Of a stretch of DNA of 64,000 nt, positions 37,891 through 47,223 are shown piece by piece (positions within the stretch are counted from its first letter, which is position 1; every line of letters begins with the position of its first letter). This stretch comes from Notospermus geniculatus (taxonomy: Eukaryota > Nemertea > Pilidiophora > Heteronemertea > Lineidae). The stretch spans positions 519,986-583,985 of the forward strand of contig NMRB01000004.1 in NCBI GenBank assembly GCA_002633025.1. Direction: 5' to 3'. Under the pieces are notes generated by a model. It made no database searches and was not told the origin of the DNA. It saw only the letters and a list, made by a program, of their open reading frames with translations. Position numbers and translations under genes: made by a program.

Positions 37891-37912
37891 ATTTTTTTTT
37901 TTTTTTTTTTTT
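37891..37912 (+). repeat. Poly-T tract
   Basis: A run of about 22 T at the start of the part of block 1 absent from block 2. It may mark the edge of an insertion, such as a minus-strand poly-A tail, in block 1. Confidence 0.7.
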
Positions 37913-38589
37913 AAATTTTTTTATTTAATTTGTCTATCGTTTGATGAGAAAATAAACTACCTCTCCCTTCCGGGCAGACTTTTGAAGCAGACTGGGCGAT
38001 TGTATCTTATGTGTTACCAGTTACTGTTTGATACAATATGTAACTCTGGACAAGAATTGAATTATCCATGGAACATCACCGTGACTGTATTCATATCAAT
38101 TCTTGTAACCATTAATGACTATATAAGTCTAAGATCTTTCACTTGCTCGGGCACAACCTTGCGGAGCATGGATCTTGCTAGTTTGATGTATTTACAAGCA
38201 CACAGTACAGCGTCGCCATACGCGAGGTTTTTGACCGCGAGTGCACTTCTTGGCCCTGCCGTGAAACAACATTCGACCATATTTAAGCAGGGGGAAGGGA
38301 TGGAGTAACATTTTCCGCGTGTGGCTTGCAATTCCAATAGTAGGGGCTGCGGTACACTTTTCGAGAGTGAAAAATAGTACATATGTTGTATGGACAGTTA
38401 GAGACTGTGATGAAACTCATCATTAGTATCATCAGACGGGTGTGTGCATAGGTTATTTTTGCCGACAAAATCATCCACGCTTATGTTCTATGTATATTAC
38501 ATGATACATGTAAGTAATCTTAAAATAAATGAAATTAAAACGACACATCGTCGATGTGTTAAATTTAGATCAGTCGGTGCAGAATTATC

Positions 38590-38660
38590 ATGAACCAAAA
38601 ATAGCGTTATTTTGTTAGATGAATGCTTATAAACGGTAATAATATTGATCGCTCACAAGA
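38590..38660 (+). promoter_or_regulatory. Shared upstream module of GPCR gene 1
   Basis: CATGAACCAAAAAT followed by GATGAATGC and AAACGGTAATAATA aligns with the module upstream of the other array genes. It is about 575 bp before the ATG, but about 280 bp of that is the nested foldback insertion at 38788-39066. The corrected spacing, about 297 bp, matches the other genes. Confidence 0.5.
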
Positions 38661-38787
38661 AGATTTTGTGGGATGAATCGTTGAACTCGTTCCTCACTTT
38701 TCTGGATGGATTTTAAAAGGACCAGACCAACCTGAGTGTTACTAAAGTTCAGGCCCATAGGAACTTTCCGTCAATCCCTACGACAAT

Positions 38788-39066
38788 AGTGAGTTTTCGC
38801 AACCGCCCGGTTAGGCCAACGACTACGTTTACATGTACTAGTATCTGTTGTTCGGGTATACTCAGACAATAGGGAGTTTTCGCAAAGCCCCCGAAACGCC
38901 AACGCGAACGCCAAACCTATTGTTCGATACCACGAAGAGAGCACCGAACAAAGGATAGACGGTCGCGTTGGCGTTTCGGGGGCTTTGCGAAAACTCTATA
39001 ATAGACAGCCGTAACCTAAATGTAGTTGGATATGGAGTTTTATCCGTGCGATTGCGAAAACTCTCT
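38788..39066. repeat. Nested foldback elements upstream of GPCR gene 1
   Basis: The outer element has arms GTGAGTTTTCGCAACCGCC and GCGATTGCGAAAACTCTCT. Inside it lies a complete foldback element at 38869-39000, whose arms GAGTTTTCGCAAAGCCCCCG and GGGGGCTTTGCGAAAACTC pair. The pair sits between the upstream module and the ATG of gene 1, ending about 100 bp before the ATG. Confidence 0.7.
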
Positions 39067-39167
39067 AAAGTATCAAATGGAAACAACCCACGTCCGGTTT
39101 GCTGGAAAGACAAAGTACTGTATAGCAAGAGTCAGAACCGAAGATTTTACTGCAAGAAGCTTTTCAA

Positions 39168-40214
39168 ATGGAGCCTGCCGCCACACAAGAAGAATACCAT
39201 GCCGATGATCTGACGCCCGTTCTACATGTATTAAATGTACTTGCCCGATTTACTAGCAAATATTTCTTAGGCATCGTGATCATCGTTGGTATCATCGGTA
39301 ACATTCTCTCAATCGTTGTGTTCCTACGTTGCAAGCGAAAGGATCTCGTAACAGTGACCTATCTTACTCCTCTGGCCGTTGCCGACCTCGTCACTCTTCT
39401 CGACGGGGCCTATACTTGGTGGATAGTGAGTGGCCTACTCGAACGACCGAATGGTTACTTCTTTATGGAAGATTCATTTTCTATTGCTGCAAGGATTTTG
39501 TGTAAGACAATTAATTACATATACCGCACATCTTGTTCTATATCGTCATACATCATTGTGCTCTTTTCCCTAGAGAGGTGCATAGGTGTGTGGCGACCTT
39601 TACAAGTGCATCTCATCTACACTAACCGCCGACGGAAGATACTGTTACAAGCAGTAGCCGGTTCCATGGTTTCAGTAAATAGTCTCGTAATTGTTTACTA
39701 CGATATTTACGAATGGGGCAGTACTTCTGATTTGGCCTGCTTCTATCACGCTCCACATTTACCGAAGTTGGACAGATTTTTATTAGTTGAAATGATGGAG
39801 CATGTTATACCCCATTTTATCCCTATTATATTTATATTCACTCTCAGTTTACTCATTATTATCGGTATCTGGAAGTCCAGACGAATCACATCTAAAATCA
39901 CAAAATCTGTTCGAAACGATAACAGCTTAGTTAGTCTGTTACTTGTATGTCTTCTCTACATCGTCAGCACAGTCCCATTTTCTACAGTTTGGGGATACTG
40001 CAACTATTTTAATTACATCGTGGAGGGTTGGCCAGGAAGGTCTCAACAGGAAGTAAAGACATTCTTGATGATTGGTTATTTTACGAGTTCTTTCTCACTG
40101 ATGAACTACAGCTTTAACTTCCTTATCTATGCCTGTACCTTGAAGATCTTTAAAGAGGAATTACATGCGATGGTGACGCCATGTTTTCGATCCGGGACTC
40201 ATAATAAGACTTGA
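39168..40214 (+). CDS. Rhodopsin-class GPCR, chemoreceptor-like, gene 1
   Basis: Intact single-exon receptor of 348 residues, a plasma-membrane protein expected to signal through a G protein. The seven helices are at about 33-54, 63-85, 109-134, 158-180, 213-234, 253-277 and 297-321, followed by helix 8 (KIFKEELHAM). Visible GPCR markers are GN45 in TM1, LAVAD73 in TM2, the Cys112-Cys191 pair and STVPF in TM6. DRY is replaced by ERC (136-138) and NPxxY by NFLIY (317-321). There is no signal peptide. The start MEPAATQ aligns with the conserved ME start of the other copies. Gene 6 encodes the identical protein, differing at codon 6 by a silent A/G. The residue pair TWW in ECL1 adds one residue relative to genes 2-5. 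Ligand unknown; a chemosensory role is inferred from the clustered, loop-variable family. Confidence 0.93.
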   Translation: MEPAATQEEYHADDLTPVLHVLNVLARFTSKYFLGIVIIVGIIGNILSIVVFLRCKRKDLVTVTYLTPLAVADLVTLLDGAYTWWIVSGLLERPNGYFFMEDSFSIAARILCKTINYIYRTSCSISSYIIVLFSLERCIGVWRPLQVHLIYTNRRRKILLQAVAGSMVSVNSLVIVYYDIYEWGSTSDLACFYHAPHLPKLDRFLLVEMMEHVIPHFIPIIFIFTLSLLIIIGIWKSRRITSKITKSVRNDNSLVSLLLVCLLYIVSTVPFSTVWGYCNYFNYIVEGWPGRSQQEVKTFLMIGYFTSSFSLMNYSFNFLIYACTLKIFKEELHAMVTPCFRSGTHNKT

Positions 40215-40439
40215 GGGATAAGGTCAACAATTGATGTCACGTCGTTAGTATATTCATTCATTGGTGTTCACAAGGCCTAGGCGACATCCGCCCCTGACAA
40301 CACCAATAATCAAATTATCCCGTACACATGTACTCCTCGTTTCTAGAAAGACCAATGAAATGTTAGTTTGTCTTCTTTTCCATACCATTACGATTGCTCC
40401 GACTATTAAAACTGGGTATTCTATGCAAATCTATGTAAT

Positions 40440-40462
40440 CAATTAAATATATATATATATAT
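40440..40462. repeat. (TA)n microsatellite
   Basis: Alternating TA tract 3' of gene 1. The equivalent tract after gene 6 (50145-50170) is a few bases longer, one of the few differences between the two block copies. Confidence 0.8.
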
Positions 40463-40562
40463 TCCTTAGACGAAACTCAACTCAACATCAAACGGCGAAG
40501 TGGTCATATGGAACTAAAATCAGCATCAAACAGCTTTAAAGTTTAAAATTAGATTACATGAA

Positions 40563-40660
40563 GTACGTGGTACAAATAAGCAAGCCATGAACCAAAAATT
40601 AACAATGGTGTTTGACAAATGGATGCAAACGGTAATGATCAACAACAGTAACAACAAACA
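40563..40660 (+). promoter_or_regulatory. Shared upstream module of GPCR gene 2
   Basis: ACGTGGTACAAATAAGCAAG, CCATGAACCAAAAATTAACA, TTTGACAAATGGATGCAAAC and GATCAACAACAG lie 200-300 bp before the ATG. The order and spacing are conserved upstream of genes 3-5 and 7-11. Confidence 0.55.
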
Positions 40661-40860
40661 GCTTGGGGATAGATTTGATTCAGATCATGAGCGCCAAAGA
40701 TGGAACGAGCTCATAGGACAGATTTCGCGATTTTCCTATTGCACTACGTACGAACCAGCCAATGACCACTAATGCAGAGCACAGGGATTCTGGTCACTTC
40801 ATCACTACATCTGACACGACGGAACTAGATATGCTCTAGAAAAAAGATAGGTATTTCCCA

Positions 40861-41913
40861 ATGGAGTTTGCCCCCTCACAAGGAGTACATCCCCTCGATG
40901 ACCTAACACCTGTTCTCAAAATTTTAAGTGCTCTTGCCCAATTCACCAGCAAGTACTTCCTGGGCATTGTGATCATAACTGGTATCATCGGAAACATCCT
41001 CTCAATCGTGGTGTTCTTACGTTGCAAGCGGAAGGATCTAGTGACAGTAACGTACCTCACACCATTAGCTGTTGCCGACCTCGGGGCACTTTTGTTCGGG
41101 GCGTATACCTGGGTAGTTAGCGGACTACTCGAACGACCCTCAGGATATTTTTTCATGAAAGACTCATTTTCTCTCCGGCCACGAATTCTGTGCAAGGCCC
41201 TTAATTACATATACCGCACATCTTGTTCTATATCGTCATACATCATTGTGGTCTTTTCTTTGGAGAGGTGTATAGGAGTATGGCGACCTATGCAAGTCCA
41301 CCTTGTTTACACAAACCGCCGCCGGAAGGTGCTCTTACAAGCAGTTGCCGGTTCCATGCTTTCAATAAATTGTCTAGTTATTGTTTACTACGATATATAC
41401 GAATGGGGCAGTACTTCCGATTTAAACTGCTTCTATCATGTCCCATATTTACAGAAGTTGGACAAATTTATATTAGTTGAAATGATGGAACATGTTATAC
41501 CCCATTTTATCCCTATTATATTTATATTCACTCTCAGTTTACTCATTATTATCGGTGTCTGGAAGTCCAGACGAATCACATCTAAAATCACAAAATCTGT
41601 TCGAAACGATAACAGCTTAGTTAGTCTGTTACTTGTATGCCTTCTCTACATCGTCAGCACAGTCCCATTTTCTACAGTTTGGGGATATTGCAACTATTTC
41701 AATTACATCGTAGAGGGTTGGCCAGGAAGGTCTGAACAAGAAGTAAAGACATTCTTGATGATTGGTTATTTCACGAGTTCTTTTTCACTGATGAACTACA
41801 GCTTTAACTTCCTTATCTATGCCTGTACCTTGAAGATCTTTAAAGAGGAATTACATGCGATGGTGAAGCCATGTCTTCGATCAAGGGCTCAGAAGGTTTA
41901 CGGGGTAATGTAA
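40861..41913 (+). CDS. Rhodopsin-class GPCR, chemoreceptor-like, gene 2
   Basis: Intact single-exon receptor of 350 residues, close to gene 1. It has the same GN (TM1), LAVAD (TM2), ERC (end of TM3), TVPF (TM6) and NFLIY (TM7) markers and the same ECL3 type (EGWPGRS). It differs from gene 1 mainly at the N-terminus (MEFAPSQGVHPLDD), in TM2-ECL1 (LFGAYTWVV, FFMKDSFSLRPRI) and in ECL2 (DLNCFYHVPYLQ). The C-terminal tail ends RSRAQKVYGVM, shared in part with gene 3 rather than with its block counterpart gene 7 (RHGTRNKT), which suggests exchange between 3' ends. It lies about 650 bp after gene 1 on the same strand. Confidence 0.93.
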   Translation: MEFAPSQGVHPLDDLTPVLKILSALAQFTSKYFLGIVIITGIIGNILSIVVFLRCKRKDLVTVTYLTPLAVADLGALLFGAYTWVVSGLLERPSGYFFMKDSFSLRPRILCKALNYIYRTSCSISSYIIVVFSLERCIGVWRPMQVHLVYTNRRRKVLLQAVAGSMLSINCLVIVYYDIYEWGSTSDLNCFYHVPYLQKLDKFILVEMMEHVIPHFIPIIFIFTLSLLIIIGVWKSRRITSKITKSVRNDNSLVSLLLVCLLYIVSTVPFSTVWGYCNYFNYIVEGWPGRSEQEVKTFLMIGYFTSSFSLMNYSFNFLIYACTLKIFKEELHAMVKPCLRSRAQKVYGVM

Positions 41914-42265
41914 CAAATTGATTTCACGTCTTTAGTATCTCCATTCATTGGTGTTCACAAGGCCTATCGGAGGCATCCGCCACTGACAACATCAATAACC
42001 AAATTATCCCGTGTGCATGTTCTTCTCGTTTCTCCTGAAATAATACTATTTTTAAATGAAATGTTGAAATTTGTCATCTATTCGACACCATTACGATTCC
42101 TCCGGCTCTCAAATCCTGACTATCCTATGCACACATCTGTAATCAATTATAATAAAAATACGTCTTAAACGGAACTCAACTCAACATCAAATACCTGCGA
42201 AGTGTTCATATACGGAATTAAAATCAGCATCAAACAGCTTCAAAGTATAAAATTGGATTCACTGA

Positions 42266-42371
42266 AGTACGTGGTACAAACAAGCAAGCCATGAACGAAA
42301 AATTAACAATGGTCTTTGACAAATGAATGCAAACGATGATGATCAACAACACTCACAACAGACGTCTTGGG
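42266..42371 (+). promoter_or_regulatory. Shared upstream module of GPCR gene 3
   Basis: The module words CCATGAACGAAAAATTAACA, GTCTTTGACAAATG and ATGCAAACGATGATGATC occur 165-265 bp before the ATG, in the same order as upstream of gene 2. Confidence 0.55.
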
Positions 42372-42531
42372 GATAGATATCAATCGGATCAGAGCAGCCT
42401 CCAGATGGATTGACATTCACTGGATACGTTTCGCTAAAGGTTCCTTCCTACAACGTACGTACTGAAACAATTCATGACAGCTCACATCTACGAGAAAGAC
42501 GGCCATGTTGTTTACTGTCCCCACTAGACCG

Positions 42532-43587
42532 ATGGAGTTTGCTTCCTCACAAAGAGTAAATCCCGTGGATGACCTAACATCCGTTCTCAAAATACTTAAT
42601 ATCGTTGCCCAGTTCACTAACAGGTACTTCGTTGGCATCGTGATCATCGTTGGTATCATCGGTAACATTCTTTCAATCGTGGTGTTCTTACGTTGCCAGC
42701 GAAAGGATCTAGTGACAGTAACGTACCTCACTCCCCTCGCCGTTGCCGACCTCGGCACTCTTCTGCTCGGGGCCTATTTCTGGGTAGTTAACGGGATACT
42801 CGAACGACCCTCTGGTTACTTTTTCATGGAAAACGCATTCTCTCTCGGGGCACGAATTTTATGCAAGACTATTAATTACATGCACTGCACATTTCGTTCT
42901 ATATCGTCTTATATCATTGTGGTGTTTTCTTTGGAGAGGTGTATTGGAGTGTGGCGACCTTTACAAGTACACCTCATCTACACTAACCGCCGACGGAAGA
43001 TACTGTTACACGCATTGGCCGGTTCCATGTTTTCAGTAAATAGTCTAGTTATTGTTTACTACGATATATTTGAATGGGGCAATACTCTTGATGTGGGCTG
43101 CTTCTATCATGTTCCACACTTCACAAAGTTGAACAAACTTTTATTACGAGAAGGGATGGAACGCGTCATACCCCATTATATCCCTATCGTATTTATATTA
43201 GCTCTGAGCTTACTCATTATTACAGGGGTCTGGAAGTCCAGACGAATCACATCTACAATCACAAAGTCTGTTCGAAATGATAAGAATCTATTTAGCCTGT
43301 TACTTGTATGCCTTCTCTACATTGTCAGCACAGTTCCATTTTCTACAGTTTGGGGCTATTGCAACTATATGAATTATATTGAAGAGGATTGGAACTGGCC
43401 AGGATGGTCAGAACAGGAAGTGCAGACTTTGTTTGTGATTGGTCGTATCGCCAATCGTTTTTCACTGATCAACTACAGCTTCAACTTCCTCATCTATGCC
43501 TATAGCTTGAAGATTTTTAAAGAGGAATTACATGCGATGGTGACGTCATGTTTTCGATCAAGGGCTCAGAAGGCTTTACGTCATTAG
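42532..43587 (+). CDS. Rhodopsin-class GPCR, chemoreceptor-like, gene 3
   Basis: Single-exon receptor of 351 residues from the conserved MEFASSQ start; an in-frame ATG 27 bases upstream (MLFTVPTRP) is also possible. It is the first member of subfamily B, with ECL3 IEEDWNWPGWS, two residues longer than in genes 1 and 2. Markers are Cys111 in TM3, ERC at 135-137, TVPF in TM6 and NFLIY in TM7. Two oddities are NYMHCTF at TM3, where all other copies read NYIYRT or NYMYRT, and RIANR in TM7, which puts two arginines into a helix that is neutral in the other copies. Function may be altered despite the open frame. The tail ends RSRAQKALRH. Confidence 0.88.
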   Translation: MEFASSQRVNPVDDLTSVLKILNIVAQFTNRYFVGIVIIVGIIGNILSIVVFLRCQRKDLVTVTYLTPLAVADLGTLLLGAYFWVVNGILERPSGYFFMENAFSLGARILCKTINYMHCTFRSISSYIIVVFSLERCIGVWRPLQVHLIYTNRRRKILLHALAGSMFSVNSLVIVYYDIFEWGNTLDVGCFYHVPHFTKLNKLLLREGMERVIPHYIPIVFILALSLLIITGVWKSRRITSTITKSVRNDKNLFSLLLVCLLYIVSTVPFSTVWGYCNYMNYIEEDWNWPGWSEQEVQTLFVIGRIANRFSLINYSFNFLIYAYSLKIFKEELHAMVTSCFRSRAQKALRH

Positions 43588-44065
43588 TATTCATTCATTG
43601 GTGTTCACAAGGCCTATAGGAGGCATCCGCCACTGACAACACCAATAACAAAATTATCCCGTACTTCTCGTTTGTAGAAAGACCAATAAAATGTTGGTTT
43701 GTATTGCATTCCATTCCACTACGAGCGCTCCCACCATCAAAGGACCACGATGTCGCCACTTTTTCTCGACAGCCGGCGCCACCGCGCCACTCTCCAACCC
43801 AGAGAATAACTATACGTTGTCGGCGAATTGACCCGATTTACTACGTACATTTTGTAATGCATTTTTGTAGTTCCAGTTGTGCCGCTAGGTGACTCCCTGT
43901 ACGTCGGCAGTCAAATTACCCAACAGAGATCGCATACCGTGGTCCTTTAAAAACTGACTGTTCTATGAACATCGGAACTCAACTCAACATCAAATACCTG
44001 GGAAGTGTTCATATATATGGAACTATCAGCATCAAATACCTTTAAAGTTTAAAATAAGCTTACAT

Positions 44066-44170
44066 GTAGTATGTGGTACAAACAAGCAAGCCATGAACCA
44101 AAAATTACCAATGGTCTTTGACAAATAGATGCAAACGATGATGATCAACAATACTCACAACAGACGTCTT
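44066..44170 (+). promoter_or_regulatory. Shared upstream module of GPCR gene 4
   Basis: ATGTGGTACAAACAAGCAAG, CCATGAACCAAAAATTACCA, GTCTTTGACAAATAG and ATGCAAACGATGATGATC are present 160-265 bp before the ATG. Confidence 0.55.
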
Positions 44171-44330
44171 GAGGATAGGTTTCAATCGGATCAGAACAGC
44201 CTCAGATGGATTGACATTCACTGGATACGTTTCGCTAATTAGGTTCCTACAACATACGTGCTGAAACAATTCATGACAGCTTACATCTACGAGAAAGACG
44301 GCCATGTTGTTTACTGTCCCCACTAGACCG

Positions 44331-45377
44331 ATGGGGTTTGTTTCCTCACGAAGAGTAAATCCCATGGATGACCTAACATCCGTTCTCAAAATACTTAATA
44401 TCCTTACCCAGTTCACTAACAGGTACTTCGTTGGCATCGTCATCATCGTTGGTATCATCGGTAACATCCTCTCAATCGTGGTGTTCTTACGTTGCAAGCG
44501 GAAGGATCTAGTGACAGTAACGTATCTCACTCCCTTGGCCGCTGCCGACCTCGGGACTCTTCTGCTCGGGGTCTATGCCTGGGTAGTTAACGGGATACTC
44601 GAACGACCCTCTGGTTATTTTTTCATGGAAAACCCTTTCTCCCTTGGAGCACGAATTTTATGCAAGACTATTAATTACATATACCGCACATTTCGTTCTA
44701 TATCGTCATACATCATTGTGGTGTTTTCTTTGGAGAGGTGTATAGGAGTGTGGCGACCTTTACAAGTACACCTCATCTACACTAACCGCCGACGGAAGAT
44801 ACTGTTACACGCATTGGCCGGTTCCATGTTTTCAGTAAATAGTCTAGTTATTGTTTACTTTGATATATTTGAATGGGGCAGTACTTCTGATCTGGGCTGC
44901 TTCTATCATGTTCCACACTTCACAAAGTTGAACAAACTTTTATTACGAGAAGGGATGGAACGCGTCATACCCCACTATATCCCTATCGTATTTATATTTG
45001 CTCTGAGCTTACTCATTATTACAGGGGTCTGGAAGTCCAGACGAATCACATCTACAATCACAAAGTCTGTTCGAAATGATAAGAATCTATTTAGCCTGTT
45101 GCTTGTATGCCTTCTCTACATAGTCAGCACAGTTCCACTTTCTACAGTTTGGGGCTATTGCAACTATATGAATTACATTGAAGAGGATTGGAACTGGCCA
45201 GGATGGTCAGAACAGGAAGTGCAGACTTTGCTGGTGATTGGTCATCTCGCCATTTCTTTTTCACTGATCAACTACAGCTTCAACTTCCTCATCTATGCCT
45301 ATAGCTTGAAGATTTTTAAAGAGGAATTACATGCGATGGTGACGTCATGTTTTCGATCTGAGACTCATAAGACCTGA
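44331..45377 (+). CDS. Rhodopsin-class GPCR, chemoreceptor-like, gene 4
   Basis: Intact single-exon receptor of 348 residues (start MGFVSSRR; an upstream in-frame ATG at 44304 is possible). It is closest to gene 3: same ECL2 (GCFYHVPHFTKLNKLLLREGMERVIPH is shared in sequence order) and same ECL3 of subfamily B. It keeps the ordinary YIYRTF motif in TM3 and a neutral TM7 (GHLAISFSLINY). TM2 reads LAAADL instead of LAVADL. TM6 reads TVPLSTVW instead of TVPFSTVW. The tail ends RSETHKT. It has no counterpart in the second block, so it either arose there by tandem duplication of gene 3 or was lost from block 2. Confidence 0.92.
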   Translation: MGFVSSRRVNPMDDLTSVLKILNILTQFTNRYFVGIVIIVGIIGNILSIVVFLRCKRKDLVTVTYLTPLAAADLGTLLLGVYAWVVNGILERPSGYFFMENPFSLGARILCKTINYIYRTFRSISSYIIVVFSLERCIGVWRPLQVHLIYTNRRRKILLHALAGSMFSVNSLVIVYFDIFEWGSTSDLGCFYHVPHFTKLNKLLLREGMERVIPHYIPIVFIFALSLLIITGVWKSRRITSTITKSVRNDKNLFSLLLVCLLYIVSTVPLSTVWGYCNYMNYIEEDWNWPGWSEQEVQTLLVIGHLAISFSLINYSFNFLIYAYSLKIFKEELHAMVTSCFRSETHKT

Positions 45378-45878
45378 GAGGTAAGGTAAGCAATTGACGT
45401 CACGTCGTTAGTCTCTTCATTCATTGGTGTTCACAAGGCCTATAGGAGGCATCAGTCACTGACAACACCAATAACAAAATTATCCCGTATTTTTCGTTTG
45501 TTGAAAGACCAATGAAACGTTGGTTTGTCTTGCATTCCATTCCACTACGAGTGCTCCCACCATTAAAGGACCACGGTGTCGCCACTTTTTCTCGACAGCC
45601 GGCGCCACCGCCCCACTCTCCAACCCAGGGACTAACTACGTTGTCGGCGAATTGACCCGATTTACTACGTACATTTTGTAATGCATTTTTGTAGTTCGTG
45701 TTGTGCCGCTAGGTGACTCCCTGTACGTCGGCAGTCAAATTACCCAACAGAGATCGCATACCGTGGTCCTGACTGTTCTATGAACATCGGAACTCAACTC
45801 AACATCAAATATACCTGGGAAGTGTTCATATATGGAACTATCAGCATCAAATACCTTTAAAGTTTAAAATTAGCTTAC

Positions 45879-45985
45879 ATGTAGTATGTGGTACAAACAA
45901 GCAAGCCATGAACCCAAAATTACCAATGGTCTTTGACAAATAGATGCAAACGATGATGATCAACAATACTCACAACAGACGTCTT
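45879..45985 (+). promoter_or_regulatory. Shared upstream module of GPCR gene 5
   Basis: GTATGTGGTACAAACAAGCA, CCATGAACCCAAAATTACCA, TTTGACAAATAG and ATGCAAACGATGATGATC lie 190-295 bp before the ATG. Confidence 0.55.
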
Positions 45986-46176
45986 GGGGATAGGTTTCAA
46001 TCGGATCAGAGCAGCCTCCAGATGGATTGACATTCACTGGATACGTTTCGCTAAAGGTTCCTTCCTACAACGTACGTACTGAAACAATTCATGACAGATT
46101 ACATCTACGAGAAAGACGGCCATGTTGTTTACTGTCCGTCCCTACTAGACCAGAGGAAAAAGATACGTTTCTTCCG

Positions 46177-47223
46177 ATGGAGTTTGCTTCCTCACAAAGA
46201 GTAAATCCCGTGGATGACCTAACATCCGTCCTCAAAATACTTAATATCGTTGCCCAGTTCACTAACAGGTATTTCGTTGGCATCGTGATCGTCGTTGGTA
46301 TCATCGGTAACATTCTCTCAATCGTGGTGTTCTTACGTTGCAAGCGGAAGGATCTAGTGACAGTAACGTACCTCACTCCCCTCGCCGTTGCCGACCTCGG
46401 CACTCTTCTGCTCGGGGCCTATTTCTGGGTAGTTAACGGGATACTCGAACGACCCTCTGGTTATTTTTTCATGGAAAACGCATTCTCTCTCGGGGCACGA
46501 ATTTTATGCAAGACTATTAATTACATGTACCGCACATTTCGTTCTATATCGTCATACATCATTGTGGTGTTTTCTTTGGAGAGGTGTATAGGAGTGTGGC
46601 GACCTTTACAAGTACACCTCGTCTACACTAACCGCCGACGGAAGATACTGTTACACGCATTGGCCGGTTCCATGTTTTCAGTAAATAGTCTAGTTATTGT
46701 TTACTACGATATATTCGCATGGGGCAGTACTTCTAGTGTAGCCTGCTTCTATCATGTCCCACATTTACCAAAGTTGAACAGACTTTTATTAAAAGAAGTG
46801 ATGGAACGTGTCATACCCCATAACATCCCTATTGTACTTATATTTACTCTGAGCTTACTCATTATTACAGGGGTCTGGAAGTCCAGACGAATCACATCTA
46901 CAATCACAAAATCTGTTCGAAATGATAAGAATTTAGTTAGCCTGTTACTTGTATGCCTTCTCTACATTGTCAGCACAGTTCCATTTTCAACAGTTTGGGG
47001 CTATTGCGACTATATGAATTACATCGAAGAGGATTGGAACTGGCCAGGATGGTCAGAACAGAAAGTGAAGACATTGCTGGTGATTGGTCACCTCGCCATT
47101 TCTTTTTCACTGATCAACTACAGCTTCAACTTTCTCATCTACGCCTGTACCTTGAAGATCTTTAAAGAGGAGTTACATGCGATAGTGATGGTTTGTTTTC
47201 GATCTGGGCGTCATAAGACTTGA
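46177..47223 (+). CDS. Rhodopsin-class GPCR, chemoreceptor-like, gene 5
   Basis: Intact single-exon receptor of 348 residues from MEFASSQ. The frame stays open 150 bases upstream to an ATG at 46027, but that extension (MTFTGYVSLK...) reads through sequence that is non-coding at the other copies, so the internal start is preferred. Subfamily B ECL3 (EEDWNWPGWS) with CDYMNY at the end of TM6. ECL2 reads FAWGSTSSVACFYHVPHLP. Standard markers are LAVAD, ERC, TVPF and NFLIY. The tail ends VMVCFRSGRHKT, the same as gene 9, its counterpart in block 2. The array's repeat-rich block boundary starts about 40 bp after the stop. Confidence 0.92.
   Translation: MEFASSQRVNPVDDLTSVLKILNIVAQFTNRYFVGIVIVVGIIGNILSIVVFLRCKRKDLVTVTYLTPLAVADLGTLLLGAYFWVVNGILERPSGYFFMENAFSLGARILCKTINYMYRTFRSISSYIIVVFSLERCIGVWRPLQVHLVYTNRRRKILLHALAGSMFSVNSLVIVYYDIFAWGSTSSVACFYHVPHLPKLNRLLLKEVMERVIPHNIPIVLIFTLSLLIITGVWKSRRITSTITKSVRNDKNLVSLLLVCLLYIVSTVPFSTVWGYCDYMNYIEEDWNWPGWSEQKVKTLLVIGHLAISFSLINYSFNFLIYACTLKIFKEELHAIVMVCFRSGRHKT

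Noticed and set aside
37891-37912. Poly-T tract as evidence that the receptors are retrocopies
   Set aside because: The tract lies more than 1.2 kb from gene 1 and is missing from block 2, so it does not bear on the origin of the intronless genes.
40261-40772. Two 61-codon frames 3' of gene 1 repeated exactly 3' of gene 6 (49963-50148 and 50294-50479)
   Set aside because: Their conservation reflects the near-identical block duplication. They overlap the upstream module of genes 2/7, and other array spacers do not keep them open.
40836-41195. Long minus-strand frames opposite TM1-TM2 of nearly every receptor (also at 42417-42758, 44105-44530, 46089-46403, 50543-50902, 53119-53484, 54702-55148)
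   Set aside because: They recur only because the sense sequence is duplicated, and they have no domain of their own. Sense-strand receptor identity explains them.
46027-46176. N-terminal extension of gene 5 to an upstream ATG
   Set aside because: The extension reads through leader DNA that contains the shared spacer sequence and is not open at the other copies. The conserved start MEFASSQ is preferred.
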